A stretch of 64,000 nt of DNA, taken from NCBI GenBank assembly GCA_947259995.1, contig CAMYOK010000002.1, positions 160,881 to 224,880 on the forward strand, given 5' to 3'. Every line of letters starts with the position of its first letter. Position 1 is the first letter of the stretch. Below are positions 26,086 through 35,905 of this stretch, piece by piece. Made by a program: the position numbers and the translations under genes. The notes beneath the pieces are model-generated. The model worked only from the letters and a program-made list of their open reading frames with translations. It had not been told where the DNA came from and searched no databases. This stretch comes from an uncultured Pseudomonadales bacterium. GTDB lineage: Bacteria > Pseudomonadota > Gammaproteobacteria > Pseudomonadales > Pseudohongiellaceae.

Positions 26086-27852
26086 TTAGAGAAAGTCCAT
26101 ATCGCCTGCCGTGAGCCACCAAGCATTCTTTAGGGTGTCTGCGGCAGGCCCTCGCGTCCAAATATTACAGGGAATCTCGATTCCTAGGTCATGCTGTCTG
26201 GAGCCATCAAGACTAAGCGCTTGCGCATGCGCTAAGGTGATACGGGTACGCAGCGACAGCGAACGCTCAAATAAATGGGCATGCAAAGCAGCGATTAACT
26301 CTGGAAACTGTTGCACATCACCGATGATATCCATCAACAGCCGCCCGCCCTCATGGGGTTTTAAGAACGCCAATGCTTTAAGTTTAGAATCATTTACCCC
26401 GCGCAACGCTAAACACTCATAACCTCCGCATCCCCAGAGTGGATGCTGAAAATATCGATACTGAAGGTAATTCCAGTCCCTAACGCCAATAATGTTGTCT
26501 GCAAAACTCTCGGCCATGTTTTCCCACAATGCATTGACCTGGGAGCTGACACTAGCCTCGGCATGATTGAAAACTTCGACGGTAAAAGTTCCCGCCACAG
26601 CTATATTTTCATCTTGAGGGTAATCGATTTCAATAAAGCGGTCAGTAACATCGTAAAGGCCCAGTCGCTGCGCCACTCGTAACACTCGCTGATTCGGAAA
26701 CCCGAACCCAAGCAGGTGCTCTGCGCAATTACCTACCTGTTGTTCTAATAACGTTGCTGCCGTCTTGAAAAAAAGTGTCTCACGGCTCACAAAACTTCGA
26801 TATTCCGGCAACACCATCACATCGCATATTTGTAGAGCTTTAGCTTTTTTACCGAAATACAAAATGTCTCTAGGTGCGCCGCCGTAATGAGCAAGCAATT
26901 TTTCATCGTCACGCACACAGACTGCACGACCTCGACCATTGCCATATTTCCACTGCCAAATCTCAGCATCGAATAAGGCATCAAAACTCTTGTCAAACAA
27001 AGGTGGGATTTCATTCACCGCGAATGCATTGATGCTTCCAAATCGCCCCTCGCCCTGCGAACCGCTGTCCTTTTTAAAGTCTAAAAGCGTATAGGACAGT
27101 CGCACTTCTTCATACTTACACGCTAAAGTTTCTAGATTCTTGCTCAGCTCGTCAAATTGCGCTTGGGTTAGCGCAAGAGCCTGAATAACAGCTCGGTGGT
27201 GTTTCAACAATAACTCTCGGAAGATTCGCAATCCCGGCGCAACCTGCCGGCCCAACTCACGTTGACGTTGCACTGCAAACCCGCACCGCTCGGCTAATTG
27301 CAAAAAACTCACCAGAGCAGGCCTAGGTTCAGGGCGTATTTCACTATCATCTAACGTGAACTCATCTGCGATCAATAGCTGGCCTCCTTCTTTGAGGACT
27401 CCCATCGCAAAGGCCAATAATTCAAGCGCATCGAAATATTGGGCGGATTGTTGCACAAGCACCACATCGAAACGCCGTTCCGATTTGAACTGTGCCAACG
27501 AGCTGTGCACAAAATCAACTCCGTTGGCATCCACCCCCTGCACCGCGTCGACTTCCTCTTTGATACCGCTTAAGGCTGTAAGCTGATAACCTTGCCGCGC
27601 CAAGGTTTTAGCGAATGCGCCGGTGCCGAAGCCTATTTCGAGAATTGCTGCGGGGGCAGGTAGTAGCAGTGACGATAATTCGTCTTGAGCTTGCTGCTGA
27701 GCAGATGAATAATTGCCGTGAGGCTGTACTTGATCATCGAATACTCCGAAATGCAGATGCTCAAAGCCGCCGAACTCAAGTTCGAGTGTCAGCGCATAGA
27801 CGTTGAGCGGAAAGGGCAGGAATTGGGCATTCATAGAGGCACTAACAAACAT
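26086..27852 (-). CDS. Fusion of SAM-dependent methyltransferase and GNAT-type acyltransferase
   Basis: The 588-residue protein has two parts. The N-terminal part is a class I methyltransferase with motif I LEIGFGTGAF (71-80) and motif-like regions QSAQYFDALELL and GGQLLIADEF. The C-terminal part, from about residue 265, reads as a GNAT-type domain with VCVRDDEKLLAHYGGAPRD and ICDVMVLPEYRS, then a long tail. The domains are linked by a helical stretch. Substrates are not predictable; modification of a polysaccharide, lipid or small metabolite is possible. The start is uncertain: ATGs at 27852 and 27834 lack clear ribosome sites. It is convergent with the TonB receptor, 2 bp apart. Confidence 0.68.
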   Translation of the reverse strand: MFVSASMNAQFLPFPLNVYALTLELEFGGFEHLHFGVFDDQVQPHGNYSSAQQQAQDELSSLLLPAPAAILEIGFGTGAFAKTLARQGYQLTALSGIKEEVDAVQGVDANGVDFVHSSLAQFKSERRFDVVLVQQSAQYFDALELLAFAMGVLKEGGQLLIADEFTLDDSEIRPEPRPALVSFLQLAERCGFAVQRQRELGRQVAPGLRIFRELLLKHHRAVIQALALTQAQFDELSKNLETLACKYEEVRLSYTLLDFKKDSGSQGEGRFGSINAFAVNEIPPLFDKSFDALFDAEIWQWKYGNGRGRAVCVRDDEKLLAHYGGAPRDILYFGKKAKALQICDVMVLPEYRSFVSRETLFFKTAATLLEQQVGNCAEHLLGFGFPNQRVLRVAQRLGLYDVTDRFIEIDYPQDENIAVAGTFTVEVFNHAEASVSSQVNALWENMAESFADNIIGVRDWNYLQYRYFQHPLWGCGGYECLALRGVNDSKLKALAFLKPHEGGRLLMDIIGDVQQFPELIAALHAHLFERSLSLRTRITLAHAQALSLDGSRQHDLGIEIPCNIWTRGPAADTLKNAWWLTAGDMDFL

Positions 27853-27967
27853 CAATCTAGAATAGAGACACGCACTATACCCCGTAGGCTAACAGTGAGC
27901 AAAACGAGATGCCTAGCGACGCAGGCAATATCGCCACTGCAATGGAATTTACTATAGAATAGCCCCT

Positions 27968-29335
27968 ATGAGATCTAAGCTATCAAGCACTACTTTCTTG
28001 AGTGGCCTCCTGCAGATATTACGCCCCGAAGCCTCTGGCAGCAGCTCGTCACGCCTTGCTTTGCAGCGTTTATTGCTATTACGCGCTCTGGTGACCATTT
28101 TTAGCATTACGGCAACATTGATCTTCCACTCGTTTTCACCACTGATCCTCCCGATGCCGCAACTTACCTTGGCGCTATTCTTTGTGGCCTGCACCCTTAT
28201 TTTTGGTTTCTGGCGCTTACGTCAAGAGGTGCCCATCCCTGAACATGAGTTATTTGGACAGCTTCTTGCCGATGTCGGGATCCTTATTGTTATTTTATTT
28301 GTAACCGGCGGTGCCAGTAACCCATTGATTTCTTATTTGCTGGTAAACCTTGCCGTTGGAGCCACCATTTTGAAGCAGCGCTATGTCAATGTCCTAGCGA
28401 TTGCGAATATGGCCGTCTATACGAGCTTCCTCTTGAGCGAGCTACAAGTCGAGCATGGCGACCACAACGCCGACAACTTTCAATTACATTTGGTGGGCAT
28501 GTGGGTAACTTTTGTTGTCAGCGGCGTGCTAATCACCCTCTTCGTCACGCGAATGGCTGAGGCAATTCGTAGCAGAGAGCTTACCCTCGCCCGCTCCCGA
28601 GAAAATGAAATGCGCAACGAGCAATTGGTCGCCATTGGCACACTTGCAGCAGGAACCGCTCACGCCCTAGGCACCCCCCTTTCCACCATGTCCGTGCTAC
28701 TGACTGACTTGGATAAATACAGCGAAGAAGAATTGCAGAAGATGGCTCTGAAAGAGGACATCAGCTTACTGCGCCAACAAGTTGTGCGCTGCAAAGACTC
28801 CTTAAACAAACTCACACAGTTCTATAACAAGGCAGACAAGCGCCAGCCGATTAATGGCTCTGTGCAAATGTTTATGGAAGAAATCCAAGACTATATTCAA
28901 AACATACACCCCCGCGCAAACGTCATATTTACGTTAAAGGACAGCGCCCAAGCTGCACTAATCCCCTTTGACCTTAGCATTAGACATGCCCTGATTAATC
29001 TAATCGAGAATGCCATCAAGGCCGCTGACACCAGTGTTACAGTAACGAGCCAAGTGACAAATTCACCTAGCGAATGGATTGAGATCATCGTTCAAGACGA
29101 CGGCCCAGGCATTCCAGCGAGCGTGATGGAAAATATGGGTGAGCCGTTCATTTCAACTCGAAAGGATAGTATGGGGATTGGAATTTTCCTTGCTAATGCC
29201 GCCATTCAAAGAGCATCTGGCAATATCGAGATGTTCAATCTTAAAAGTGGTGGGGCCATGAGCATTATTCGACTGCCCTGTGCAAAGGATTCTGTGACAG
29301 CATCAAATCCAAGCGATAAAAATAAGGATGTGTAG
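27968..29335 (+). CDS. regB: Redox-responsive sensor histidine kinase RegB/PrrB
   Basis: The 455-residue protein has six N-terminal membrane helices with the conserved GGASNP quinone-binding loop at 114-119. The H-box follows, LAAGTAHALGTPLST (phosphorylated H232). A conserved cysteine C275 lies in VVRCKDSLNKL, at the position of the redox-active Cys of RegB. The ATPase domain shows NLIENAIKA and DDGPGI with GIGIFLANA. RegB/PrrB/RoxS kinases sense the quinone pool and redox state. The response regulator gene follows after 3 bp, so the two form an operon. It is divergent from the methyltransferase-GNAT gene. Confidence 0.92.
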   Translation: MRSKLSSTTFLSGLLQILRPEASGSSSSRLALQRLLLLRALVTIFSITATLIFHSFSPLILPMPQLTLALFFVACTLIFGFWRLRQEVPIPEHELFGQLLADVGILIVILFVTGGASNPLISYLLVNLAVGATILKQRYVNVLAIANMAVYTSFLLSELQVEHGDHNADNFQLHLVGMWVTFVVSGVLITLFVTRMAEAIRSRELTLARSRENEMRNEQLVAIGTLAAGTAHALGTPLSTMSVLLTDLDKYSEEELQKMALKEDISLLRQQVVRCKDSLNKLTQFYNKADKRQPINGSVQMFMEEIQDYIQNIHPRANVIFTLKDSAQAALIPFDLSIRHALINLIENAIKAADTSVTVTSQVTNSPSEWIEIIVQDDGPGIPASVMENMGEPFISTRKDSMGIGIFLANAAIQRASGNIEMFNLKSGGAMSIIRLPCAKDSVTASNPSDKNKDV

Positions 29336-29338
29336 CCA

Positions 29339-29878
29339 ATGGATAAGCAATCAATTCTAGTAGTGGAAGATGACGAAATGTTCGCCCGCGTTATTTGTCG
29401 AGCCATGCAGCAACGCGGCTTTTTCACTGAGCACGCCGAAAGCGTTGATGCCGCACTTTTGCAAGTACAAGCTGCGCATTTCGATCTTGCGGTACTCGAT
29501 CTCAACTTAGGTGGCCACTCGTCGCTCCCGCTTATCGCCACACTAAAGCAGACGTTCCCCGACATTCGTATTCTTGTACTAACGGGCTACGCCAGTATTG
29601 CCACTGCCGTAGATGCCATCAAGCTCGGTGCCGATAATTACTTAGCCAAACCTGCGGACGCCGATGAAATTCTTACCGCCCTATTAGTCGACAAGACCCA
29701 TGCCGACGATGAGAATAGCGATATACAAGAACCAATGTCGGTGAAGCGACTGGAATGGGAACATATTCAGAAAATACTAAAAGAAAACGATGGCAACATC
29801 TCACAAACCGCTCGCCAACTAAAAATGCACCGCAGGACTCTACAGCGAAAATTGCAGAAACGCCCAGTATCTCGCTAA
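29339..29878 (+). CDS. regA: Redox response regulator RegA/PrrA
   Basis: The 179-residue protein has a receiver domain with VVEDDEMFAR and the phosphorylated aspartate D54 in VLDLNLGG. It contains the block LTGYASIATAVDAIKLGA, which is nearly invariant in RegA/PrrA/ActR. A Fis-type helix-turn-helix follows at about 137-175 (NISQTARQLKMHRRTLQRKL). It activates or represses respiratory and energy genes when phosphorylated by RegB. The regulator is complete and normal in length. The start overlaps the region just after the regB stop. Confidence 0.94.
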   Translation: MDKQSILVVEDDEMFARVICRAMQQRGFFTEHAESVDAALLQVQAAHFDLAVLDLNLGGHSSLPLIATLKQTFPDIRILVLTGYASIATAVDAIKLGADNYLAKPADADEILTALLVDKTHADDENSDIQEPMSVKRLEWEHIQKILKENDGNISQTARQLKMHRRTLQRKLQKRPVSR

Positions 29879-29882
29879 GCAA

Positions 29883-30281
29883 TTAACGCCGCTTTAAGGC
29901 GAACCAAGCTAGCAGCGCCAGCACCACTGACAACCACTCTGCTATGTATATTTGTAGAATGAAATCATTGTAGGCATTCTCAATTAGTATCCCCCAACTA
30001 CGCGCAGCTACCAATCCCACATAACTGACCACCAATAGCATTGTCCCCGCCTCTAGCCATTCTTTTTTCCAAGCACAAAGCAAAAGAAAAACAGAAAAAC
30101 CAGCAAAGAAACCGCCGTAGAGCGTTCGCAACTCTGTATACCCAATAGGGTCTCGTAGGCTTATTTCCAATGCCTCGAACCAAGGCTGTGGGTCAGTTAA
30201 AAACAAATAGGCAACGTAAAAATAGATCGCTCCGTTAAGGTATAAAAACGTCACGGGCAATAATCGCATGAGCGGGCTCAT
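29883..30281 (-). CDS. DUF4345 membrane protein
   Basis: The 132-residue protein has four membrane helices with a short loop containing RDPIGYTELRTLYGGFFAGF, which is characteristic of DUF4345. A GGAG ribosome site precedes the ATG by 7 nt. The function of DUF4345 is unknown. It is 15 bp downstream of the SDR gene on the same strand, so both are probably cotranscribed. It is convergent with regA with only 4 bp between the stops. Confidence 0.8.
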   Translation of the reverse strand: MSPLMRLLPVTFLYLNGAIYFYVAYLFLTDPQPWFEALEISLRDPIGYTELRTLYGGFFAGFSVFLLLCAWKKEWLEAGTMLLVVSYVGLVAARSWGILIENAYNDFILQIYIAEWLSVVLALLAWFALKRR

Positions 30282-30296
30282 AAAGTTTCTCCTGTT

Positions 30297-31088
30297 TTAT
30301 CGCCTTGCTAGCGGAACTGAATTGAGATGCCGACCGCCGTCAACGATAAGAGTTTCTCCGGTGACGATTTTGGGCCCAAGAATAAAAAACACGATAGACT
30401 CTGCTACCGTTTCTGCATCGGCAGTGACGCCCAAAGGAGCATGACGTTCATTGTGAGTTTTCGCGGCCTCATACTGTTCGCTCCCTAAGCCTTGCCGCAA
30501 CCAATCTCCTTGAATAAACCCTGGGCAAACCGTGTTGATACGAATATTGGGGCCAAGAGCTCGCGCTAAGGACAACCCCATCGTGACTAAGGCTCCTTTA
30601 GATGCGGCATAGGCCACAGAGCTCCCAATTCCCGTCACTGCGGCCGTCGAGGCAACATTAACAACCACACCACCGGACTGGGCCTCTTGCATCATAGGGG
30701 CTACGGCCCGAATCATTTGGAAGGGACCAATGACATTGACAGCATAAATGCTTTGAAAGTCATCCGCATTCAAACCCTCTAAATGGTGATGTTCGCAAAA
30801 CTTCGTGGTGCCAGCATTGTTAACCAGAATATCAACTCGCCCCCACTTGTCCGCCGCTTGAGCAACCATTGCTCGGCATTCCGCATCATTGGCAACATTG
30901 GCTTTGCAAACTAGCACTTGTGCACCCAATGCTTCGCACTCCTTTGCCACCTTGTTTGCTGCCTCTTCACTACGGCTGTAATTGATCACGATGTGGCAGC
31001 CTTGGCTTGCTAAAAGACGAGCAGTTGCCGCCCCGACACCGGATGCAGAACCTGTCACAATCGCGACGTTTCCTGAAATATTTTTCAT
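30297..31088 (-). CDS. Short-chain dehydrogenase/reductase (SDR)
   Basis: The 263-residue protein is a classical SDR. The NAD(P)-binding motif TGSASGVG is at 12-19 and NNAG at 90-93. The catalytic set is Ser147, Tyr160 and Lys164 (AYAASKG). The NAD(P)-binding NYSRS after strand 2 suggests NADP preference. The IVDGGRHL ending is typical for 3-oxoacyl-ACP reductase-like or sugar/alcohol dehydrogenase SDRs. The substrate is not predictable. A GGGAAAAG ribosome site lies close to the ATG, and the operon includes the DUF4345 gene. Confidence 0.88.
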   Translation of the reverse strand: MKNISGNVAIVTGSASGVGAATARLLASQGCHIVINYSRSEEAANKVAKECEALGAQVLVCKANVANDAECRAMVAQAADKWGRVDILVNNAGTTKFCEHHHLEGLNADDFQSIYAVNVIGPFQMIRAVAPMMQEAQSGGVVVNVASTAAVTGIGSSVAYAASKGALVTMGLSLARALGPNIRINTVCPGFIQGDWLRQGLGSEQYEAAKTHNERHAPLGVTADAETVAESIVFFILGPKIVTGETLIVDGGRHLNSVPLARR

Positions 31089-31517
31089 TTCGCTTTTCCC
31101 TTTTCCGTTGAACTCGAAATTCTACTCTACTTATCGCAAATGCACGCTAAAATGCTGTGTTTTACGCATTGCAATGCCTCCATACTTGGTTACAATACGT
31201 AACACTGAAAAACTGGCCAAATGCCTTATAAGTTATAGGCGACTCCCAGATTTTCCGAGCTAGAGAAACCGCAATTTGCTCTGTTTGGTGGAGGTTTCAT
31301 TTACTGCTGAATGTCAGCCGCTAATGCCGCAAACTTCGCGCTCTACTCACATAACAATATCAGCAGCCTTTTCTAACCGCACATATGCCTTTTGCACTTG
31401 GACTCGTTTTGCATCCAAGGCATGAGCGTAGTCGTATAGTAGTTACTTTCTACGTCTACGAAGAAATCTAAATGCGCCGACTCGCAAAAGTAGTCGAAAT
31501 TTCAATTGGAGAAAGAA
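31089..31517. other. 429-bp intergenic region between SDR and RND operons
   Basis: No gene is supported here. It serves as a divergent control region. It holds a 12-bp perfect palindrome (GCATTGCAATGC, 31166-31177) and a dyad GTTAC-N5-GTAAC (31189-31203). The segment up to 31505 is otherwise featureless, apart from the GGAG ahead of the adaptor gene. Confidence 0.7.
31166..31203. promoter_or_regulatory. Tandem palindromes, candidate repressor-binding sites
   Basis: GCATTGCAATGC (31166-31177) is a perfect 12-bp palindrome. GTTAC (31189-31193) and GTAAC (31199-31203) form a second dyad, 23 bp centre to centre from about 31172 to 31196. They lie about 80-115 bp upstream of the SDR start codon. 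Confidence 0.35.
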
Positions 31518-32651
31518 GTGAAAATTAAACATTTCGTGGCAATAGGATTGATTGTCGCCGTCGTAATTTGGATGGCATTGCCGCGCGAGCGTGGTGCTTT
31601 AGATGACGGCTACCCCTTACCGGAACGCGAAGGCCTCGTTACAGCCGTTACGGGCGATGGTGTAATCACCAACGATAATCAAAGCTTCACAGTGCGTGTG
31701 GCACGCGTGAACGAGCAAAACTTTGTACAGCGAGTGCGAGTTCGCGGTCAAACCAAAGCCTTTCGTTTAGTGGACGTACGCGCCGAAGCTACCGGGCGCA
31801 TTATCGCCACTCCTGTTGCACGTGGCGAAAGAGTCGCTGTTGGTGATGTTTTATGTGAGCTCGCCATAGACAGCAAAGAGACTGATCTGCAAGAGGCGAG
31901 AAGCCGCAAAGAACAGGCACAGCTAGAATACCAAGGCGCACTGGATCTACAAGAGAGAGGTCTTCAGTCTCGTGTTGGCATCGCACAATTGAAAACGGCC
32001 TTGGATGCTGCCACGGCGGCACAGACGCGCGCAGAGCTCGCTTTAGCTAGAACTAAAATCACCGCACCATTTGCCGGCATCATGGAGAGTCGTGAAGTCG
32101 AAGTGGGCGATCTTATGGACCTAGGCGGCAAATGCGCCTCGCTACTCGATGACACGCCAATGCTGTTGACTGGTTTAGTGCCAGAACAGGACATAGGCAA
32201 ATTATTTCTTGGGGCGCCAGTTTCCGCTAATTTAATTACCGGCGAGACTGTAGAGGGCGAAGTCACTTATATCTCCCGTGCCGCCGAAGCGAACTCCAGA
32301 GCCTATGCAATTGAAGTTCGCTTAGCCGATAACGGCAAAGAGATTCGCCAAGGGGTAACCGCAGAGATATTTATCGCCGCTAACGAGACCCTCGCTCACC
32401 TCATTCCCGCCTCGTCTCTAACTCTCAATGACGAGGGCATCATTGGGGTTAAAACCGTCGATAGCGAAAATTTCGTGCATTTCAGCCCCGTTAGCGTCGT
32501 CGGTGAAAACACAAGTCTTAACCCTGGCATTTGGGTAACAGGTCTTCCCGCGAGCAGTGTAGTCGTCACGCATGGTCAGGAGATCGTATTCCCTGGCCAA
32601 ACCGTCAATATCGACACCAGTTGGTCGTCAATTTCCGAGCCATCACTGTAG
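31518..32651 (+). CDS. RND efflux periplasmic adaptor (MFP)
   Basis: The 377-residue protein has an N-terminal membrane anchor (VAIGLIVAVVIWMALP) and no lipobox. It has the HlyD/AcrA architecture: a lipoyl half (VRVRGQTKAFRLVDVRAEATG), a helical hairpin of about 60 residues, the second lipoyl half (LALARTKITAPFAGIMESREV) and beta-barrel domains. It links the RND pump to an outer-membrane channel. The likely start is GTG at 31518, with GGAG six nt upstream; an in-frame TTG at 31506 lies further up. The pump gene follows after 10 bp. No outer-membrane factor gene is adjacent. Confidence 0.86.
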   Translation: MKIKHFVAIGLIVAVVIWMALPRERGALDDGYPLPEREGLVTAVTGDGVITNDNQSFTVRVARVNEQNFVQRVRVRGQTKAFRLVDVRAEATGRIIATPVARGERVAVGDVLCELAIDSKETDLQEARSRKEQAQLEYQGALDLQERGLQSRVGIAQLKTALDAATAAQTRAELALARTKITAPFAGIMESREVEVGDLMDLGGKCASLLDDTPMLLTGLVPEQDIGKLFLGAPVSANLITGETVEGEVTYISRAAEANSRAYAIEVRLADNGKEIRQGVTAEIFIAANETLAHLIPASSLTLNDEGIIGVKTVDSENFVHFSPVSVVGENTSLNPGIWVTGLPASSVVVTHGQEIVFPGQTVNIDTSWSSISEPSL

Positions 32652-32661
32652 GCAGAAAATC

Positions 32662-35600
32662 ATGCGCTATATAAAAGCTTCCGTATCACGGGCGAGGACC
32701 TCATTAAGCATCTTCGCAGCGATTATGCTAATGGGTCTGGTCTCCTATATCTCGATTCCAGTTGAGCTGAACCCCGACGTAACCGTACCCGTTATCGTCA
32801 CCACGATCATCCATGAAGGCATCTCTCCGGAGGATGCCGAGCGACTCCTGTCGAAACCGATGGAAGTCGAACTCAAAACCCTCGAAGGAATCACGCAGAT
32901 TAGCTCTTTCTCGAGTGAGGGGGCGGCAACCGTCGTTACAGAGTTTGATGTCAGTTTTGACTCATCTCAGGCTCTAAACGATGTACGTACCGCCATCGAT
33001 CGTGCCAAGGCGAAATTCCCACAATCAACAGAAGAACCCATCGTTCAGGAAATTTCTGCTGCAGGCGTGCCTATAGTACAAATCGCCATTGCCGGTGAAG
33101 GCGTGCCCGAGCGCGTCCTATTGCAGGTAGCACAGAGACTGCAACGTGAAATTGAAACCTTGCCTGAGGTATTGTCGGCAGATATGGTTGGAGATCGCGA
33201 AGAACTACTCGAAGCGCTCATAGACCCTACTCAACTAGAAACCTACGGCATCACCAATCAGCAAATTGTCCAGGCCGTCACTAGCAATAACCGTCTGATT
33301 CCCGCCGGCGCCCTGAATACCGGACAAGGTAGCTTCTCGGTCAAACTCCCCGGGCTGATTGAAACTCAGGAAGACTTGTTCGACTTACCAATAGCGGCAA
33401 CAAACCAAGGCGTTCTGACCTTAAGTGATATCGCAGAGGTACGTCGCACCTTTAAAGATGCCGAACGTTATTCTTTTGCCAACGGTCAACGCTCAATTTC
33501 GATTAATGTCGAGAAGCGTAAAGGCGCCAATTTGATCGAAGCGATGGACAAAATCGATCGGATCGTTGAGACCATGCTGCCGACACTTCCACCTGCCGTG
33601 ACTATTGCTTATATGAATAATTCTGCGCCTATGGTGATCGAGCAGAACTTGGGCTTACAAGGCAATATGGTGACCTCTATGGTCTTAGTCTTGATCGTAG
33701 TTATCGCCGCAGTGGGCATACGGTCAGGGATTCTTGTCACCATGGCCGTACCGTTCTCCTTCCTCTTCGCCTTTATCATCATCTCGGCACTAGGCTTTAC
33801 CTATAACTTCATGGTGATCTTTGGGTTGCTCCTGGGGCTGGGGATGTTGATCGACGGCGCGATTGTGATGGTGGAGTTCGCAGACACCAAAATGTCTGAA
33901 GGCTACACCAAAGAAGATGCCTACGCCGAAGCCGTGAACCGCATGTTTTGGCCTATTATTGCCTCGACGATGACCACGTTGGCAGCATTCTTGCCGATGA
34001 TGTTCTGGCCCGGGGTTTCTGGCGAGTTCATGCGTTATTTGCCAATCACTGTGTTCGCCGTCTTGGTTGGCTCATTGATGTATGCATTATTTTTTGCGCC
34101 AGTGCTTGGCTCCTTGTTCGGCAAGGCGAGCGTGGAAGGTCACGGCCTCGTGTCACAGGCGAAAATGACTCAAGAGGAAGAGAACAAGAAATTAGGACCG
34201 TTTAGCCGTGCCTATGCGGCGGTATTACGCGGTGCCGTGGGCTCTCCTGTGTTAATTTTCTTTGGCAGTATTTTCACGCTGGTCTCGATCACTTTCGCCT
34301 ATTTCAATTTTGGCGCTGGGGTTGAATTCTTCACGGCTGTCGAGCCCAACCAAACCCGTGTACAAGTATTCGCGCGCGGCAACTTCTCACCAGATGAAAT
34401 TCGCGAAATCGTAGTCGATGTCGAAAAGCGCATTATGGACGTGGGCTATTATAAAAATGTCGTCACCCAGTCAGGTGCAGGACAAAGCCTAGGGGGTGGA
34501 CAAGGTTCTGCCCCCGACCTTGTCGGCACGATTTTTGTTGAATTTGTCGATCGGCGCATTCGCGACGTGAATGGTTTTGAAATCGAAAACCTCTACCGCG
34601 ACGCTATCAAAGACATCCCTGGTGTGAAGGCAGAGATTTCGACGATTGAGCAAGGGCCTCCCGTGGGCAAAGAGCTGCAACTAGAGCTCTTTGGTGAAAA
34701 CATGGAAGACCTTATTAGCGAGGCGACTCGCGTACGCAACTATCTCGAAACGGGGATGGAAGGGCTGATCGATATCGACGACACCACACCCATCCCTGGA
34801 ATCGAATGGCGCATTCATGTCGATCGGGCACGCGCAGCGATGTTCGGCGCCAATATTGGCGAGGTAGGGACGGCCGTACAACTTCTTACCAACGGCGTCT
34901 TCATGGGGGACTACCGCCCCGATGACACGGAAGAGGAAGTCGACATTCGTGTGCGCTACCCAGAAGAGTATAGAGGTCTTGAACAGATAGAGCAGATTCA
35001 AGTCACTACGGCGACAGGGATGGCGCCAGTCAGCAGCTTCATCACGCGTGAACCAGGCGCTAAAGTCAGCTCCATTCAACGCGTAGATGGCACCAAGGTG
35101 ATCTATGTCCGCGCAAACCCAGCACCAGGGGTGGTAACGGAAAACAAACTGCAGGAATTACGACAATGGCTGAATACTAACCCGCTTCTGCCCGGGGTGA
35201 GTTATCAGTTCCGCGGTGCTAATCAGGAACAGGCCGAGTCGTTCTCGTTCCTCATGCAGGCCTTTACCCTGTCGTTAATGCTGATGGCGATCCTGCTGGT
35301 TACGCAATTCAATAGCTACTACCAAGCCTTGTTAATACTGTCTTCAGTGCTGCTGTCGACGACCGGCGTCTTCCTTGGCCTATTACTTACAGGGCAAACC
35401 TTCAGCGTCATTTTGACGGGAGTTGGCATCGTGGCGCTCGCTGGGATTATTGTGAATAACAATATTATTCTCATCGATACGTTTAACTTCCTGCGCAGAA
35501 CTAAGACCGACTGGAGCCTGCAAGAGATCATTGTGCAGACTGGGGTACAACGTTTGCGCCCTGTGTTCTTAACAACCTTTACCACTGGTTGTGGCTTGTT

Positions 35601-35859
35601 ACCGCTTGCAATGCACGTCTCTATCGACCTGATAGGTGCAGAAATAGAAGTTGGTGGGCCTATAACATCGCAATGGGTAAGCCTTGCTAGCGCTATCGTA
35701 TTCGGCCTGACGTTCGGGACGATTTTAACGCTACTGGTCACCCCTGCAATGCTCGCATTGCCGGCAAAATTAAGAGCTCATTTTGGCACAGTAATAAGTT
35801 TATTCAGCCGCAAGAACAAACCCAATGATTCACGCCGAGAGCCCGGCTTTGGCACCTAA
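32662..35859 (+). CDS. RND-family inner-membrane efflux transporter
   Basis: The 1065-residue protein has the AcrB layout: 12 helices with two large periplasmic loops between helices 1-2 and 7-8. It begins MRYIKASVSRARTSLSIFAA and has ISPEDAERLLSKPMEVELKT in the first porter region. Helix 4 reads GMLIDGAIVMVEF, where D398 matches the first Asp of the AcrB proton relay but the second is Gly399. In helix 10 the relay Lys is replaced by N932. Upstream the adaptor gene is 10 bp away. The terminator at 35906 ends the transcript. Substrate is unknown. Confidence 0.9.
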   Translation: MRYIKASVSRARTSLSIFAAIMLMGLVSYISIPVELNPDVTVPVIVTTIIHEGISPEDAERLLSKPMEVELKTLEGITQISSFSSEGAATVVTEFDVSFDSSQALNDVRTAIDRAKAKFPQSTEEPIVQEISAAGVPIVQIAIAGEGVPERVLLQVAQRLQREIETLPEVLSADMVGDREELLEALIDPTQLETYGITNQQIVQAVTSNNRLIPAGALNTGQGSFSVKLPGLIETQEDLFDLPIAATNQGVLTLSDIAEVRRTFKDAERYSFANGQRSISINVEKRKGANLIEAMDKIDRIVETMLPTLPPAVTIAYMNNSAPMVIEQNLGLQGNMVTSMVLVLIVVIAAVGIRSGILVTMAVPFSFLFAFIIISALGFTYNFMVIFGLLLGLGMLIDGAIVMVEFADTKMSEGYTKEDAYAEAVNRMFWPIIASTMTTLAAFLPMMFWPGVSGEFMRYLPITVFAVLVGSLMYALFFAPVLGSLFGKASVEGHGLVSQAKMTQEEENKKLGPFSRAYAAVLRGAVGSPVLIFFGSIFTLVSITFAYFNFGAGVEFFTAVEPNQTRVQVFARGNFSPDEIREIVVDVEKRIMDVGYYKNVVTQSGAGQSLGGGQGSAPDLVGTIFVEFVDRRIRDVNGFEIENLYRDAIKDIPGVKAEISTIEQGPPVGKELQLELFGENMEDLISEATRVRNYLETGMEGLIDIDDTTPIPGIEWRIHVDRARAAMFGANIGEVGTAVQLLTNGVFMGDYRPDDTEEEVDIRVRYPEEYRGLEQIEQIQVTTATGMAPVSSFITREPGAKVSSIQRVDGTKVIYVRANPAPGVVTENKLQELRQWLNTNPLLPGVSYQFRGANQEQAESFSFLMQAFTLSLMLMAILLVTQFNSYYQALLILSSVLLSTTGVFLGLLLTGQTFSVILTGVGIVALAGIIVNNNIILIDTFNFLRRTKTDWSLQEIIVQTGVQRLRPVFLTTFTTGCGLLPLAMHVSIDLIGAEIEVGGPITSQWVSLASAIVFGLTFGTILTLLVTPAMLALPAKLRAHFGTVISLFSRKNKPNDSRREPGFGT

Positions 35860-35905
35860 TTAAATTTGGCACCAAAACCACGGGCGTGAACGAGCGTTCG
35901 ATATT

